DNA of 64,000 bases from positions 1 to 64,000 of the forward strand of contig NZ_CAMPJD010000007.1 in assembly GCF_946886695.1 (NCBI RefSeq). Reading direction: 5' to 3'. Shown piece by piece: positions 18,869 through 28,694 of this stretch. Both the position numbers and the translations under genes were made by a program. Source of the DNA: an uncultured Pseudoxanthomonas sp. (GTDB lineage Bacteria; Pseudomonadota; Gammaproteobacteria; Xanthomonadales; Xanthomonadaceae). Each line of letters starts with the position of its first letter. Positions within the stretch are counted from its first letter, which is position 1. The notes beneath the pieces were generated by a model that was not told the DNA's origin, ran no database searches, and saw nothing but the letters and a program-made list of their open reading frames with translations.

Positions 18869-19008
18869 ACTTTTCTTTGTAAGCGCAAAGAAAAGTCACC
18901 AAAAGAAAGCGCTTTTCCCGACGAAGCAATCCCATAACTCGGGCGCTATGTGGATTTTCCGGTTCGCCCTCCTGGCGAATCGGAAAACGGCGGGCGTCCT
19001 GCCCGCCG
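18869..19008. repeat. Array of three strong inverted repeats
   Basis: Hairpin 1: an 11-bp perfect stem at 18869-18879/18886-18896 made of ACTTTTCTTTG and its complement. Hairpin 2: a 14-bp stem with one G-T pair at 18955-18968/18974-18987. Hairpin 3: an 8-bp stem at 18988-18995/19001-19008. Hairpins 2 and 3 have similar loops (CTCCT and GTCCT). From memory, hairpin 1 with its flanks resembles a dispersed repeat of this family; a genome search would be needed to prove it. Confidence 0.65.
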
Positions 19009-19052
19009 CCCTTCGGGTCTGGTGGGCTCGCTGGCGCATTGCTGGGAAAGAC

Positions 19053-19082
19053 AAAAAGCAAACGGCCGCTGATGCGGCCGTT
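19053..19082 (-). terminator. Intrinsic terminator of the haloperoxidase-like hydrolase gene
   Basis: A 9-bp perfect GC-rich stem (19061-19069 with 19074-19082), loop TGAT, is followed on the minus strand by TGCTTTTTG. It lies 21 bases past the stop codon of the hydrolase gene and is the clearest rho-independent terminator in the window. Confidence 0.85.
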
Positions 19083-19102
19083 GCTGTTTGCGGGGGATGC
19101 TT

Positions 19103-20044
19103 TTACTTCTGGAGGAAGTCGAGCAGGTCCTGGTTGACGCGGTCCTTGTGAGTATCGGTGAGGCCGTGCGGGGCGCCGGGGTAGATGATCAGTTGGGCAT
19201 TCTTGATCTGGGCGGCCGAGGCTTTGCCGGAGGCGTCGATGGGGACGATCTGATCGTCGTCGCCGTGGATCACCAGGGTGGGGATGTCGAACTTCTTCAG
19301 GTCGGCGCGGAACTCGGTGGCCGAGAACGCGGCGATGGAGTCGTACGTGTTCTTGTGGCCGGCCTGCATGCCCTGTGCCCACCAGCTGTCGATCAGGCCT
19401 TGCGAGACCTTCGCGCCGGGGCGGTTGAAGCCATAGAACGGGCCGGAGGCGATGTCCAGGTAGAGCTGCGAGCGGTTGTCCAGCGAACCCTTGCGGATGC
19501 CGTCGAAAACTTCCAGCGGCAGGCCGCCCGGGTTGTCGGCGGTCTTCAGCATCAGCGGCGGCACGGCGCTGATCAGCACGGCCTTCTTGACGCGGCTGGT
19601 GCCGTGGCGGCCGATGTAGCGCGCCACTTCGCCGCCGCCGGTGGAAAAGCCGACCAGGGTGACGTCCTTCAGGTCCAGCGTGTTGATCACCGTGGCCAGG
19701 TCGTCGGCGTAGTGGTCCATGTCGTTGCCGTCCCACGGCTGGCTGGAACGGCCGTGGCCGCGGCGGTCGTGGGCGACCACGCGGTAGCCCTTGGAGGCCA
19801 GGAAGATCATCTGCGATTCCCAGCTGTCAGACGACAGCGGCCAGCCGTGGCTGAAGGTCACGACCGGACCGTCCTTCGGGCCCCAGTCCTTGTAGTACAG
19901 CTGCACGCCGTCGGCGGTGGTGATGTAGCTCGATGTGCGTTCGACGGCGACTGGCGCGGTGGCGGGTGCGGGTTGCGCAGCGAAGCTGGCCTGGGTGGCG
20001 ACGGCCAGCAGCGTGGCGGCGAGGGTGCGGGTGAAGGCATTCAT
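19103..20044 (-). CDS. Exported alpha/beta hydrolase of the non-haem chloroperoxidase type
   Basis: A 313-residue protein: an N-terminal signal peptide (ending SFAAQ, about residue 23), then an alpha/beta-hydrolase fold with oxyanion segment SHGWPL, nucleophile motif GFSTGG (Ser134), catalytic acid in [12 protein letters not shown] and histidine in [18 protein letters not shown] and the GFSTGG elbow are typical of the cofactor-free haloperoxidase/esterase branch. The natural substrate cannot be read from sequence. The gene lies 41 bases after ohr on the same strand, suggesting a two-gene unit for oxidative or xenobiotic stress. A signal peptide is unusual for this branch. Confidence 0.88.
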   Translation of the reverse strand: MNAFTRTLAATLLAVATQASFAAQPAPATAPVAVERTSSYITTADGVQLYYKDWGPKDGPVVTFSHGWPLSSDSWESQMIFLASKGYRVVAHDRRGHGRSSQPWDGNDMDHYADDLATVINTLDLKDVTLVGFSTGGGEVARYIGRHGTSRVKKAVLISAVPPLMLKTADNPGGLPLEVFDGIRKGSLDNRSQLYLDIASGPFYGFNRPGAKVSQGLIDSWWAQGMQAGHKNTYDSIAAFSATEFRADLKKFDIPTLVIHGDDDQIVPIDASGKASAAQIKNAQLIIYPGAPHGLTDTHKDRVNQDLLDFLQK

Positions 20045-20085
20045 GGTGTCGGTTCCTGTGGGAAGTGGTGGGTCAGGAAGAAAGG

Positions 20086-20514
20086 TCAGTCGGCCAGCAC
20101 CAGCGTCACGTCGATGTTGCCGCGCGTGGCGTTGGAGTACGGGCAGACGATGTGGGCGGCGTCGACCAGGGCCTGCAGCTGCTCGCGGGCGACGCCCGGG
20201 GCGGCGATGGTCAGCTCGGCCTGGATGCCGAAACCGGTGGGAATCTGGCCGATGCCGACCTTGCCGGTGACGGTGGTGGACGGGGGCAGGGCGACCTTCT
20301 GCTTGCCGGCGACGTACTTCAGCGCGCCCAGGAAGCAGGCCGAGTAACCGGCTGCGAAGAGTTGTTCCGGATTGGTGCCGTCGCCGCCGGCGCCGCCCAG
20401 TTCGCGCGGGGTGGACAGCTTGACGTCCAGCACGCCGTCGGACGAGGTGGCCTGGCCTTCTCGGCCGCCCGTGGCGGTGGCGGTGGCGGTGTAGAGGATC
20501 TTTTCGATGGACAT
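20086..20514 (-). CDS. ohr: Organic hydroperoxide resistance protein (Ohr/OsmC family)
   Basis: A 142-residue thiol peroxidase that reduces organic hydroperoxides using lipoylated partners. The two redox cysteines are present, Cys60 (YSACFLGAL) and Cys124 ([12 protein letters not shown]), as are the catalytic Arg18 and Glu50 expected for Ohr rather than OsmC. Length and motifs are full. Transcription is from the spacer shared with the AraC-type gene. Ohr genes are usually controlled by the MarR-type OhrR, but no ohrR is visible here. Confidence 0.93.
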   Translation of the reverse strand: MSIEKILYTATATATGGREGQATSSDGVLDVKLSTPRELGGAGGDGTNPEQLFAAGYSACFLGALKYVAGKQKVALPPSTTVTGKVGIGQIPTGFGIQAELTIAAPGVAREQLQALVDAAHIVCPYSNATRGNIDVTLVLAD

Positions 20515-20613
20515 GGCGGTGTTCCTTCTGGGGAGTGGGTGGTCCAGACGAGGTGTCGTCCGGTGAGGTGTACTTTGCGCCGCCGGGCAGTACGAAGGGT
20601 GATGTAGAATCCT

Positions 20614-20634
20614 GAAAACTTGATCAGGAGTTTC
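20614..20634 (+). promoter_or_regulatory. Imperfect palindrome over the AraC-gene ribosome-binding site
   Basis: GAAAACT and AGTTTC arms flank a TGATCA centre at 20614-20634 in the spacer between ohr and the divergent AraC-type regulator. The AGGAG ribosome-binding site (20626-20630) lies inside it. It could be an operator for autoregulation. A lone TAGAAT at 20605-20610 could be a -10 element. Both are inference. Confidence 0.3.
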
Positions 20635-20637
20635 GTT

Positions 20638-21465
20638 GTGGTCGACAGGCTGGCAGTCTTGCTGGAACGTTTCTCAGTGACGGCGCAGGTGTTCCACGCG
20701 GGTGCGCTATGCGGCATCAATACGCTGGAAGGGGAGGCGGGCGTGGGCCAGCTGCACCTGATCCGGCGCGGGCCGCTGGAGGTGTTCCACGGCAACACGT
20801 CGCTGCGCATCGACCGGCCCAGCCTGCTGCTCTATCCGCGGGCAATGACGCACCGCTTCGTCAGCGATGCGGAGCAGGGCGCTGACATGGCCTGCGCGAA
20901 CCTGTCGTTCGAAGGCGGCCCGCAGAATCCGATCTGCGCCGCACTGCCCGATGTGGTGTGCCTGCCGCTGGATGGCATCTTCGGTGCATCGGATGTGCTG
21001 GCATTGCTGTTCGAGGAAGCCTTCACCCAGCGCTGTGGGCGCACCGCACTGGTCAACCGGCTGTTCGAAGTGGTGATGATCCAGGTCCTGCGCCAGCTGA
21101 TGGAAACCGGCGAAGTGAAAGGCGGCATGCTGGCCGGCCTTTCCCATCCCCGCCTGCGCAACGCCATCGTCGCCATGCACGAAGCGCCCTCGAAGGACTG
21201 GACGCTGGACGAACTGGCGCGCGTGGCCGGGATGTCGCGCAGTGTGTTCGCCACGCATTTCCGCGAAGCCCTGGGCATCACGCCGGGCCATTACCTGCAG
21301 GGCTGGCGTGTCGGCTTGGCCCAACAAGCCCTGCGCCAGGGACGACCGCTGAAGGTGGTCGCGTCCGACGTGGGCTACGGCAGCGAGGCCGCGCTGTCGC
21401 GTGCCTTCAAGGCGCACAGCGGCGTATCGCCGCGCGAATGGAAGCGCCTGCATGCCACGCATTGA
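20638..21465 (+). CDS. AraC-family transcriptional regulator with N-terminal cupin-type domain
   Basis: A 275-residue regulator. The N-terminal half is a cupin/AraC-binding ligand domain ([24 protein letters not shown]). The C-terminal 100 residues hold two helix-turn-helix units ([26 protein letters not shown] and [30 protein letters not shown]). GTG at 20638 is chosen because AGGAG ends seven bases upstream; TTG at 20620 lies before that site. Divergent position suggests it controls the ohr-hydrolase pair, as AraC-type genes often sit beside such oxidoreductases. Confidence 0.9.
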   Translation: MVDRLAVLLERFSVTAQVFHAGALCGINTLEGEAGVGQLHLIRRGPLEVFHGNTSLRIDRPSLLLYPRAMTHRFVSDAEQGADMACANLSFEGGPQNPICAALPDVVCLPLDGIFGASDVLALLFEEAFTQRCGRTALVNRLFEVVMIQVLRQLMETGEVKGGMLAGLSHPRLRNAIVAMHEAPSKDWTLDELARVAGMSRSVFATHFREALGITPGHYLQGWRVGLAQQALRQGRPLKVVASDVGYGSEAALSRAFKAHSGVSPREWKRLHATH

Positions 21466-21508
21466 ACGGCGCTGGCATGGCGCAACGGCTTCGCCCACAC
21501 TGCCGCGC

Positions 21509-22147
21509 ATGACGGAACAGCAGGACACCACGACGCGCTTACTGCTTGTGCATGGCATCTGGAACGCGAAGTCGTGGCTGACGCCGCTCGCACGCCGGCT
21601 GCGCCGTGAAGGGTTCGAGGTGGAGGTGTTCGGTTATCCCAGCATCCTGGGTGGACCGGAGCCGGCCATTACCGCCCTGATCGAACGGCTGCGACGTTCG
21701 CCACCGCTGCATCTCGTGGGTCACAGCCTGGGCGGGCTGATCGGACTGGAAGCGTTGCGCCGCGCGCCCGGTCTGCCCGTGCAGCGCATGGTCTGCCTGG
21801 GGTCACCGCTGTGTGGCAGCGGCGCGGCCCGCAGCCTGGGCCGGCGTGCATGGACGGCGGCCGTGCTCGGCCGCAGCGGTGCGCTGCTGCAGGCAGGTTG
21901 CGTGCCCTGGCAGGGGACGGTGCCGGTGGGGATGGTGGCTGGGAACGTGGCGCGCGGCATCGGTCGGCTGATCACCCGCTTCGACGGCGAATCGGATGGC
22001 ACCGTCGGGCTGGATGAAACCCGGCTGCCGGGGCTGGCCGCGCATTGCGTGGTGCCGGCCAGCCATACGGGGCTGGTGTTCTCGGCCGATGCCGCGCGCC
22101 AGGCGGCCCGTTTCCTGCGTGATGGCCGCTTTGACGGGCAGGACTGA
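21509..22147 (+). CDS. Cytoplasmic alpha/beta hydrolase (lipase/esterase-like)
   Basis: A 212-residue protein with no signal peptide. It starts LLLVHGIWNAKSWL (oxyanion region) and carries the nucleophile elbow GHSLGG with Ser73; a conserved FDGESDGTV segment offers the acid and SHTGLVF the histidine. The arrangement resembles small triacylglycerol-lipase/PGAP1-like hydrolases. No substrate can be assigned. It follows the AraC gene by 43 bases on the same strand. Confidence 0.8.
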   Translation: MTEQQDTTTRLLLVHGIWNAKSWLTPLARRLRREGFEVEVFGYPSILGGPEPAITALIERLRRSPPLHLVGHSLGGLIGLEALRRAPGLPVQRMVCLGSPLCGSGAARSLGRRAWTAAVLGRSGALLQAGCVPWQGTVPVGMVAGNVARGIGRLITRFDGESDGTVGLDETRLPGLAAHCVVPASHTGLVFSADAARQAARFLRDGRFDGQD

Positions 22148-22171
22148 CGTATGCATGGGGGCGCGTATAAT
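22144..22171 (+). promoter_or_regulatory. Promoter of yebC
   Basis: A perfect TATAAT at 22166-22171 lies 16 bases after CTGACG (22144-22149), which overlaps the stop codon of the preceding hydrolase gene. The leader before yebC would be about 27 bases. Confidence 0.55.
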
Positions 22172-22204
22172 CCGCGCCCTTGTCAGTGCACTCCGGAAGT
22201 CACC

Positions 22205-22936
22205 ATGGGCAGAGGCCCGTCCATCGAAGCCCGCAAGAACGCCACCGACGCCAAGCGCGGCAAGATCTTCACCAAGATCATCCGCGAGATCGGCGTGGCG
22301 GCCCGCGCCGGCGGCGGCGAGCCGGCCAACAATCCGCGCCTGCGCGCCGCGGTGGACAAGGGCCTGTCGGCCAACATGTCCAAGGACGTCATCGAGCGCG
22401 CCATCAAGAAGGCGACCGGTGAGCTGGAAGGCGTGGTCTTCGAAGAGATCCGCTACGAGGGCTATGCCCCGGGAGGCGTCGCGGTGATCGTCGATTGCCT
22501 GACCGACAACCGCGTGCGCACCGTGGCCGAAGTCCGCCACGCGTTCGGCAAGTGCGGCGGCAACATGGGCACCGAAGGCTCGGTGGCCTTCATGTTCAAG
22601 CGCCTGGGCGTGCTCAGCTACGCGCCGGGTGCGGACGAAGAGAAAATCACCGAGGCCGCGATCGAGGCCGGTGCCGACGACATCCTGGTGTATCCGGATG
22701 ACGGATCCATCGACGTGGTCACCACGCCCGAAGCATTCTCGTCGGTGAAGGATGCGATGGAAGCCGTGGGACTGGAGCCCGGCCACGCCGAGATCACCTT
22801 CCGCGCCGACAATGACATCGCCGTGCAGGGCGACACCGCCGTGCAGGTGAAGAAGCTGCTGGACATGCTGGAAGACCTGGATGATGTGCAGGACGTTTAC
22901 TCCAACGCCGAGTTGGGCGCGGATGCGTATGCGTAG
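22205..22936 (+). CDS. yebC: YebC/PmpR-family protein
   Basis: A 243-residue protein with the complete family pattern: [22 protein letters not shown] at the start, [14 protein letters not shown] in the middle and [16 protein letters not shown] at the end. Members were first described as DNA-binding regulators; more recent work links YebC to resolving ribosome stalling at proline runs. The gene directly precedes ruvC, the usual arrangement in gammaproteobacteria. Confidence 0.96.
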   Translation: MGRGPSIEARKNATDAKRGKIFTKIIREIGVAARAGGGEPANNPRLRAAVDKGLSANMSKDVIERAIKKATGELEGVVFEEIRYEGYAPGGVAVIVDCLTDNRVRTVAEVRHAFGKCGGNMGTEGSVAFMFKRLGVLSYAPGADEEKITEAAIEAGADDILVYPDDGSIDVVTTPEAFSSVKDAMEAVGLEPGHAEITFRADNDIAVQGDTAVQVKKLLDMLEDLDDVQDVYSNAELGADAYA

Positions 22937-22978
22937 TCACCGTGCGTGGGGACGGGTGATGACGGGCCATCACGTCCC

Positions 22979-23500
22979 GTGACCCGCATCCTCGGCATCG
23001 ACCCGGGTTCGCAGCGTACCGGTGTGGGCATCATCGACGTGGATGCGGCGGGCAAGACCACGCACGTCTATCATGCGCCGTTGGTGCTGTTGGGGGCCGA
23101 CGACTTCCCGCAGCGGCTGCGCCGCCTGCTGGATGGCCTGGCCGACATCATCACCACCTGGCAGCCGGACGAAGTGGCGATCGAGAAGGTGTTCATGGCA
23201 CGCAACCCCGATTCGGCATTGAAGCTGGGGCAGGCGCGCGGCGCCGCCATCAGCGCGGTCGTATTGCGCGACCTGCCGGTGCACGAATACGCGGCCAAGG
23301 AAGTGAAGCTGGCCGTGGTCGGCCGCGGCAGTGCCGAGAAGGACCAGATCCAGCACATGGTCGGGATCATGCTGAACCTGCATGGCAAGTTGCAGGCCGA
23401 CGCCGCCGATGCGCTGGCGGTCGCCATCACCCACGCGCACGTGCGCGCCACGGCCAAGCGGCTGGGCGTGAGTTCGCAACTGGCCTGGAGCAGGAAATGA
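22979..23500 (+). CDS. ruvC: Holliday junction resolvase RuvC
   Basis: A 173-residue RNase-H-fold endonuclease that cuts Holliday junctions. The four catalytic acidic residues are present at Asp8 ([10 protein letters not shown]), Glu69 (AIEKVF), Asp141 and Asp144 ([10 protein letters not shown]). Translation starts at GTG 22979, since the family begins [10 protein letters not shown]; the in-frame extension from 22946 has no conserved residues. It forms the first part of a ruvC-ruvA unit interrupted by a repeat. Confidence 0.96.
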   Translation: MTRILGIDPGSQRTGVGIIDVDAAGKTTHVYHAPLVLLGADDFPQRLRRLLDGLADIITTWQPDEVAIEKVFMARNPDSALKLGQARGAAISAVVLRDLPVHEYAAKEVKLAVVGRGSAEKDQIQHMVGIMLNLHGKLQADAADALAVAITHAHVRATAKRLGVSSQLAWSRK

Positions 23501-23523
23501 TCGGTCGGCGTTCGCTGAGCGAG

Positions 23524-23676
23524 CCCCTCTCCCGGCGGGAGAGGGGTTGGGGTGAGGGCAGCCGAAGTCCGGATGATCGAGGACTCATGCGGCAGACCGC
23601 GCTCCGCTGTTCGCCGCCATGGACGCGGTTCGGCCCTCATCCGGCGCGTCGCGCCACCTTCTCCCGGTGGGAGCAG
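23524..23676. repeat. Composite REP-like repeat between ruvC and ruvA
   Basis: A 10-bp perfect hairpin (23524-23533/23537-23546, CCCCTCTCCC type) is followed about 90 bases later by CCCTCATCC and two small hairpins (GGCGCG...CGCGCC at 23643-23655, CTCCC...GGGAG at 23661-23673). The CCCTCA-CTTCTCCC wording is that of dispersed repeats common in this family. Nothing here is coding. Confidence 0.6.
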
Positions 23677-23696
23677 GGCAACGCAGGAGTTTCTCC

Positions 23697-24284
23697 ATGA
23701 TCGGACGTCTTCGCGGCATCCTGGCGTACAAGTCGCCGCCGTGGCTGGTGATCGACGTGGGCGGCGTGGGCTATGAGCTCGAAGCCCCGATGAGCACGCA
23801 TTACGACCTCCCGGACGTGGGCCGCGAGGTGCTGCTGTTCACCCACTACGCGCAGAAGGAAGACAGCGTGTCGCTGTACGGCTTCCTGCGCGAAGGCGAG
23901 CGCAGGCTGTTCCGCGACGTGCAGAAGGTCAGCGGCGTGGGCGCGAAGATCGCGCTGGCTGTGCTGTCGGGCGCCAGCGTGGACGAGTTCGCGCGCATGG
24001 TGCAGGCCGGCGACATCACTGCGCTCACGCGCATCCCCGGCATCGGCAAGAAGACCGCCGAACGCATGGTGGTGGAACTGCGCGACCGCGCGGCCGACCT
24101 GATGGGTACCGGCGTGGGCGGCATCAGCGCGCTGCCGGCCGATCCGCAGTCCGAAGCCACCATTGCGCTGCAGCAGCTGGGGTACAAGCCGGCGGAAGCG
24201 ACCCGCATGGCGCGCGACGCGACGGCCGCGGGCGACGATGCCGCCACGATCATCCGCAAGGCCCTGCAGTCCGCATTGCGCTGA
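23697..24284 (+). CDS. ruvA: Holliday junction branch-migration subunit RuvA
   Basis: A 195-residue junction-binding protein. It has the N-terminal OB fold ([24 protein letters not shown]), a central double helix-hairpin-helix region ([33 protein letters not shown]) and a C-terminal three-helix domain that contacts RuvB ([16 protein letters not shown]). GCAGGAG precedes the ATG. It recruits the RuvB hexamers encoded at 26322-27362. Confidence 0.96.
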   Translation: MIGRLRGILAYKSPPWLVIDVGGVGYELEAPMSTHYDLPDVGREVLLFTHYAQKEDSVSLYGFLREGERRLFRDVQKVSGVGAKIALAVLSGASVDEFARMVQAGDITALTRIPGIGKKTAERMVVELRDRAADLMGTGVGGISALPADPQSEATIALQQLGYKPAEATRMARDATAAGDDAATIIRKALQSALR

Positions 24285-24336
24285 TCGCGGCTTTAGAGCA
24301 CCTCTTCACTCACCGAGCGCTACCCTCCCGGCCGCC

Positions 24337-26265
24337 ATGTCCAGCCCTTCCTCTCCCCATACCGACGCCGGCAACACCGGGCAGCACGGTCATTCGCAAG
24401 CGGGCATGGCTGCCCTGGTGGCCGGTGCGGTCGGCGTGGTGTTCGGCGACATCGGCACCAGCCCGCTGTACACGATCAAGGAGATGTTCCATCCGCACTT
24501 CGGCCTGACGCCGGACGCGGACACCGTGCGCGGGCTGCTGTCGCTCGGCTTCTGGTCGCTGCTGCTGGTGGTCACGCTGAAGTACGTCATCGTCATCATG
24601 CGCGCCGACAACGATGGCGAGGGCGGCATCATGGCGCTGACCGCGCTGGCCCAGCGCAGCCTCACCAAGGGCTCGCGGCTCAGCTACACGGTCGGCATCC
24701 TGGGCATCTTCGGCGCGGCGCTGTTCTTCGGTGACGGCATGATCACGCCGCCCATCACCGTGCTGGGCGCGGTCGAGGGCCTGGAGGTGGTCTCGCCGGT
24801 GTTCAAGCAATGGGTGGTGCCGATCAGCCTGGTCATCCTGACCGGCCTGTTCGCGTTCCAGCGCTTCGGCACGGCCAAGGTGGGCAAGGCGTTCGGACCG
24901 GTGATGATCATCTGGTTCATCGTGTTGGCCGGCTTCGGCATCTACAACATCGCGCACAACCCCTCGGTACTGGCCGCGCTGAACCCGTACTGGGCCTGGC
25001 ACTTCTTCGTCACCCACGACTGGCACGCGGTGCTGATCCTCGGTGCGGTGGTGCTGACCGTGACCGGTGGCGAAGCGCTGTACGCCGACATGGGCCACTT
25101 CGGCAAACGCCCCATCCGCTGGGGCTGGTTCGCTTTCGTGCTGCCCGCGCTGGTGCTGAACTACTATGGCCAGGGCGCGGTGCTGCTGAAGCATCCGGAA
25201 GCCGTGGCCAATCCGTTCTACATGTCGATCCCGGAGTGGGCGCAGATTCCAATGCTGGTGCTGGCGACCACGGCGGCAGCCGTGGCGTCGCAGGCGGTGA
25301 TCACCGGTGCGTTCTCGGTGACGCGCCAGGCCATCCAGCTGGGCTACCTGCCGCGCCTGCATATCAAGTACACCTCGAAGGACACGATCGGCCAGATCTA
25401 TGTGCCGTCGATCAACCTGATGCTCTACCTGGCGGTGATCGTGCTGGTGCTGAGCTTCCAGAGTTCCGGTGCGCTGGCCACGGCCTACGGTCTGTCGGTC
25501 ACAGGCACCATGCTCATCGACACGCTGTTGCTGGCGATCGTGGCCTATACGCGCTGGCCGGATTCCCGTAAATGGGTGCTGCCACTGTGTGGCGTGTTCC
25601 TGGTGATCGACCTGGCCTTCCTGTTCGCCAACGGCGCCAAGCTGGTCACCGGCATCGGCGCATGGGTGCCGCTGTTCATCGGCATCACCGCCTTCACCAT
25701 GATGCGTACCTGGCGCCGCGGCCGCGAACTGCTGCACGGCGAAGTGCAGAAGGAAGGCATCCGCCTGGACACCTTCCTGCCGGGCCTGATGCTGGCGCCA
25801 CCCGTGCGCGTACCCGGCACGGCGATCTTCCTGACGGCGGACAAGGGCGTGGTGCCGCATGCATTGCTGCACAACCTGAAGCACAACAAGGTGCTGCACG
25901 AGCGCAACGTGTTCCTCACGGTCGAGACGCTGACGGTGCCTTACGCGCCGAAGAAGAAACGGCTGAAGATCGAGCCGATCGGCGATGATTTCTATCGCGT
26001 GGTGATCAGTTATGGCTTCGCCGAGACGCCCGATGTCCCGCAAGCGCTGATGGGTTCGTGTGACCAGGGGGGCGTGTACTTCGACCCGATGGAGACCACG
26101 TATTTCGCCAGTCGCGAAACCATCGTGGCCGCGCGCCACGGCGGCATGCCGGTGTGGCGCGACAAGCTGTTCGCCGTCATGCACCGCAATGCCGCGCCCG
26201 CGACCGGCTTCTTCCGCATTCCCGGCAACCGGCTGGTGGAGCTGGGGGCGCAGGTCGAAATCTGA
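24337..26265 (+). CDS. kup: Low-affinity potassium uptake protein Kup
   Basis: A 642-residue proton-coupled K+ transporter of the KUP/HAK family. A short hydrophilic N-terminus is followed by the family signature [35 protein letters not shown] and [16 protein letters not shown], with about twelve membrane segments to residue 460. A soluble C-terminal domain follows, including [19 protein letters not shown]. The start at 24337 gives the usual length. It lies between ruvA and ruvB on the same strand and is unrelated in function to either. Confidence 0.95.
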   Translation: MSSPSSPHTDAGNTGQHGHSQAGMAALVAGAVGVVFGDIGTSPLYTIKEMFHPHFGLTPDADTVRGLLSLGFWSLLLVVTLKYVIVIMRADNDGEGGIMALTALAQRSLTKGSRLSYTVGILGIFGAALFFGDGMITPPITVLGAVEGLEVVSPVFKQWVVPISLVILTGLFAFQRFGTAKVGKAFGPVMIIWFIVLAGFGIYNIAHNPSVLAALNPYWAWHFFVTHDWHAVLILGAVVLTVTGGEALYADMGHFGKRPIRWGWFAFVLPALVLNYYGQGAVLLKHPEAVANPFYMSIPEWAQIPMLVLATTAAAVASQAVITGAFSVTRQAIQLGYLPRLHIKYTSKDTIGQIYVPSINLMLYLAVIVLVLSFQSSGALATAYGLSVTGTMLIDTLLLAIVAYTRWPDSRKWVLPLCGVFLVIDLAFLFANGAKLVTGIGAWVPLFIGITAFTMMRTWRRGRELLHGEVQKEGIRLDTFLPGLMLAPPVRVPGTAIFLTADKGVVPHALLHNLKHNKVLHERNVFLTVETLTVPYAPKKKRLKIEPIGDDFYRVVISYGFAETPDVPQALMGSCDQGGVYFDPMETTYFASRETIVAARHGGMPVWRDKLFAVMHRNAAPATGFFRIPGNRLVELGAQVEI

Positions 26266-26321
26266 CCTGTGCGGCGCGGGAAAGATGAAGCACGGCGGGC
26301 GGTTTCACGCATAATCCCCGC

Positions 26322-27362
26322 ATGACCGCAGACCGCATCATCACCTCGTCCGCCACGCGCGAAGACGAGGCCATCGAGGCCAGCATCCGCCCCAAGCGGC
26401 TGGACGAGTACCTGGGCCAGAAGCCGGTCCGCGAGCAGTTGGACATCTACATCCAGGCGGCGAAAGGTCGCGGTGAGGCGCTCGACCATGTGCTGATCTT
26501 CGGGCCGCCGGGGCTGGGCAAGACCACCTTGAGCCATGTCATCGCCAACGAACTGGGCGTGAACCTGCGCTCCACGTCCGGCCCGGTGATCGAGAAGGCG
26601 GGCGACCTGGCTGCGCTGCTGACCAACCTGCAGCCGCATGACGTGCTGTTCGTCGACGAGATCCATCGCCTGTCGCCCGTGGTCGAGGAAGTACTGTATC
26701 CGGCGATGGAGGATTTCCAGATCGACATCATGATCGGCGAGGGGCCTGCCGCGCGGTCGATCAAGCTGGACCTGCCACCCTTCACCCTGATCGGCGCCAC
26801 CACGCGCGCCGGCCTGCTGACCGCGCCGCTGCGCGACCGCTTCGGGATCGTGCAGCGCCTGGAGTTCTACACACCCGACGAACTCACCCGCATCGTGCAG
26901 CGTTCGGCCCGCATACTGGGCATGGACTGCGTGCCGGAAGGGGCGGGGGAGATCGCTCGTCGCGCGCGCGGCACCCCGCGCATCGCCAACCGGCTGCTTC
27001 GTCGTGTGCGCGACTATGCGCAGGTCAAGGCCAATGGCCACATCGACGTCGACGTCGCACGCGCCGCGATGCAGATGCTGAAGGTGGATCCGGAGGGTTT
27101 CGACGAACTCGATCGCCGCATGCTGCGCACCATCGTGGACAACTTCGATGGCGGCCCGGTGGGCGTGGAGTCGCTGGCGGCGGCGCTGAGCGAGGAGCGC
27201 GGCACGCTGGAGGACGTCATCGAACCCTATCTGATCCAGCAGGGCTTCCTGGTGCGCACCGCGCGCGGCCGCATGGCCACCCGCAAGGCCTACCTGCACC
27301 TTGGGCTGACGCCCAAAGGCCGCGCACCCGAAGCGAGCGATGTACCCGGCGAGCTCTTCTGA
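26322..27362 (+). CDS. ruvB: Holliday junction branch-migration ATPase RuvB
   Basis: A 346-residue AAA+ motor. Walker A is [10 protein letters not shown], Walker B VDEIHR, sensor 1 GATTRAG and the arginine-finger region LRDRFGIV. The C-terminal winged helix contains [17 protein letters not shown]. It drives branch migration with RuvA and hands junctions to RuvC. CATAAT at 26310-26315 is a possible -10 element giving almost no leader, but its -35 is poor. Confidence 0.97.
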   Translation: MTADRIITSSATREDEAIEASIRPKRLDEYLGQKPVREQLDIYIQAAKGRGEALDHVLIFGPPGLGKTTLSHVIANELGVNLRSTSGPVIEKAGDLAALLTNLQPHDVLFVDEIHRLSPVVEEVLYPAMEDFQIDIMIGEGPAARSIKLDLPPFTLIGATTRAGLLTAPLRDRFGIVQRLEFYTPDELTRIVQRSARILGMDCVPEGAGEIARRARGTPRIANRLLRRVRDYAQVKANGHIDVDVARAAMQMLKVDPEGFDELDRRMLRTIVDNFDGGPVGVESLAAALSEERGTLEDVIEPYLIQQGFLVRTARGRMATRKAYLHLGLTPKGRAPEASDVPGELF

Positions 27363-27413
27363 CGACAACTGGTTTCAGGATGGTATGCACGACAACGTGC
27401 GGGAGCGCATGCT

Positions 27414-27869
27414 TTGACGACTGATTCGACGACGATCGCCGGGGATTCGGCTCCATTCATCTTTCCGACACGCGTCTATTGGGAAGATACCGATGCCGGT
27501 GGCGTGGTGTACCACGCGCAGTACGTCGCTTTCCTGGAGCGGACCCGAACCGAATGGTTGCGGGCCCGTGGATACGCCCAGGAACAACTGCGCCAGACCC
27601 ACGACCTGGTGTTCGCCGTCCGAGCGATGCGCCTGGATTTCCTGCGCCCCGCCCGGTTGGACGATCTGCTTCAGGTGAGCGCGCGCATCCACCAATGCAA
27701 GCGGGCCAGCGTGGTCTTCGCCCAGTCCATCGAGCGGGGTGGCGAAGTGCTGCTGACCGCCGAGGTGAAAGTCGCCGCGCTCAGCGCCTCGGGTTTCAGA
27801 CCCGTTGCGCTGCCCGAGGCGTTGTATGAGGAATTCCGCCGGCTCGAGACACCGGGCCGTCCGCTCTAA
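27414..27869 (+). CDS. ybgC: Tol-Pal associated acyl-CoA thioesterase YbgC
   Basis: A 151-residue hotdog-fold thioesterase. The catalytic segment is YWEDTDAGGVVYHAQYVAFLERTRTEW, with the conserved Asp and Tyr-His pair. It appears to start at TTG 27414, with GGGAG eight bases upstream and no closer ATG in frame. It is the first gene of the ybgC-tolQRAB-pal-cpoB cluster. In Escherichia coli YbgC hydrolyses acyl-CoA and interacts with phospholipid synthesis enzymes. Confidence 0.93.
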   Translation: MTTDSTTIAGDSAPFIFPTRVYWEDTDAGGVVYHAQYVAFLERTRTEWLRARGYAQEQLRQTHDLVFAVRAMRLDFLRPARLDDLLQVSARIHQCKRASVVFAQSIERGGEVLLTAEVKVAALSASGFRPVALPEALYEEFRRLETPGRPL

Positions 27870-27908
27870 CCCGATACGCAACACGAACCGAGACTCGAGG
27901 AACAACGG

Positions 27909-28682
27909 ATGATCGCAACGCTGCTGGCCTTCCAGGACACCGTGGTGGAGGCGTTGCCGCCGGAGACCGCGGCCGCTGCCGCCGAGGCTTCCGCCGCCAC
28001 GGCGCATAGCGGGATCAACTACATCAACCTGATGCTCAAGGCGAGCCTGCCGGTCCAGTTGATCGTATTGCTGCTTCTGGCCGGGTCGTTGATCAGCTGG
28101 GTGATCATTTTCCGCAAGGCACGAGTGTTCAAGACCGCCAACCGCGATGCCGACGAGTTCGAGGGCCGGTTCTGGTCCGGGGCGGAGTTGCACAAGCTGT
28201 ATGCCGGTGCCGCGGATCGCAATCGCGTGGTGACCGGTCTTGAAGCAATCTTCGAAGCAGGTTTTCGCGAATTCACCCGCCTGCGCGACAAGCGCGGCCT
28301 CGACGGGCGCGCGCAATTGGAAGGCGCGCAGCGCGCCATGCGCGTGACCTACACGCGCGAAGTCGACCAGCTCGAACGCAATCTGGAACTGTTGGCCAAT
28401 ATCGGCTCCACCGCACCCTACGTGGGCCTGGTCGGCACCGTGTTCGGCATCATGGTGACCATGCACGACATGCTCAACAGCGGTGAGCAGGCGGGCATCG
28501 CGGCCGTCGCGCCGGGCATCTCGGAAGCGCTATTCGCCACCGCCATCGGCCTGTTCGTGGCGATTCCCGCCGTGTGGGCCTACAACCGCTTCACCACCCG
28601 CGTCGAGCGGCTGTCGGTGCGCTACGAGAGCTTCGCCGAAGAGTTCAGCTCCATCCTGCAGCGCCAGAATTCGGCCGAGTAA
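27909..28682 (+). CDS. tolQ: Tol-Pal system inner-membrane protein TolQ
   Basis: A 257-residue ExbB/TolQ-type stator subunit. It has a first membrane segment near residues 46-68, a cytoplasmic loop, then two more segments in the conserved region ANIGSTAPYVGLVGTVFGIM and EALFATAIGLFVAIPAVWAYN. With TolR it forms the proton channel that energises TolA. The stop is 12 bases before tolR. The N-terminal 45 residues are Ala-rich and longer than in E. coli. Confidence 0.95.
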   Translation: MIATLLAFQDTVVEALPPETAAAAAEASAATAHSGINYINLMLKASLPVQLIVLLLLAGSLISWVIIFRKARVFKTANRDADEFEGRFWSGAELHKLYAGAADRNRVVTGLEAIFEAGFREFTRLRDKRGLDGRAQLEGAQRAMRVTYTREVDQLERNLELLANIGSTAPYVGLVGTVFGIMVTMHDMLNSGEQAGIAAVAPGISEALFATAIGLFVAIPAVWAYNRFTTRVERLSVRYESFAEEFSSILQRQNSAE

Positions 28683-28694
28683 GCGGAGCCCACC

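Larger units (their letters stand above)
18735..19102. other. 368-base intergenic stretch filled with hairpins and repeat-like DNA
   Basis: No gene is supported. The stretch holds a repeat-like start (18740-18850, with GGAGCAT/ATGCTC arms), three consecutive strong hairpins (18869-18896, 18955-18987, 18988-19008) and the terminator of the convergent hydrolase gene (19053-19082). Short frames across it translate to nonsense typical of dispersed repeats. Confidence 0.7.

Noticed and set aside
18840..19090. Short frames across the hairpin block
   Set aside because: They read through inverted repeats and give low-quality peptides; no start signal or family match.
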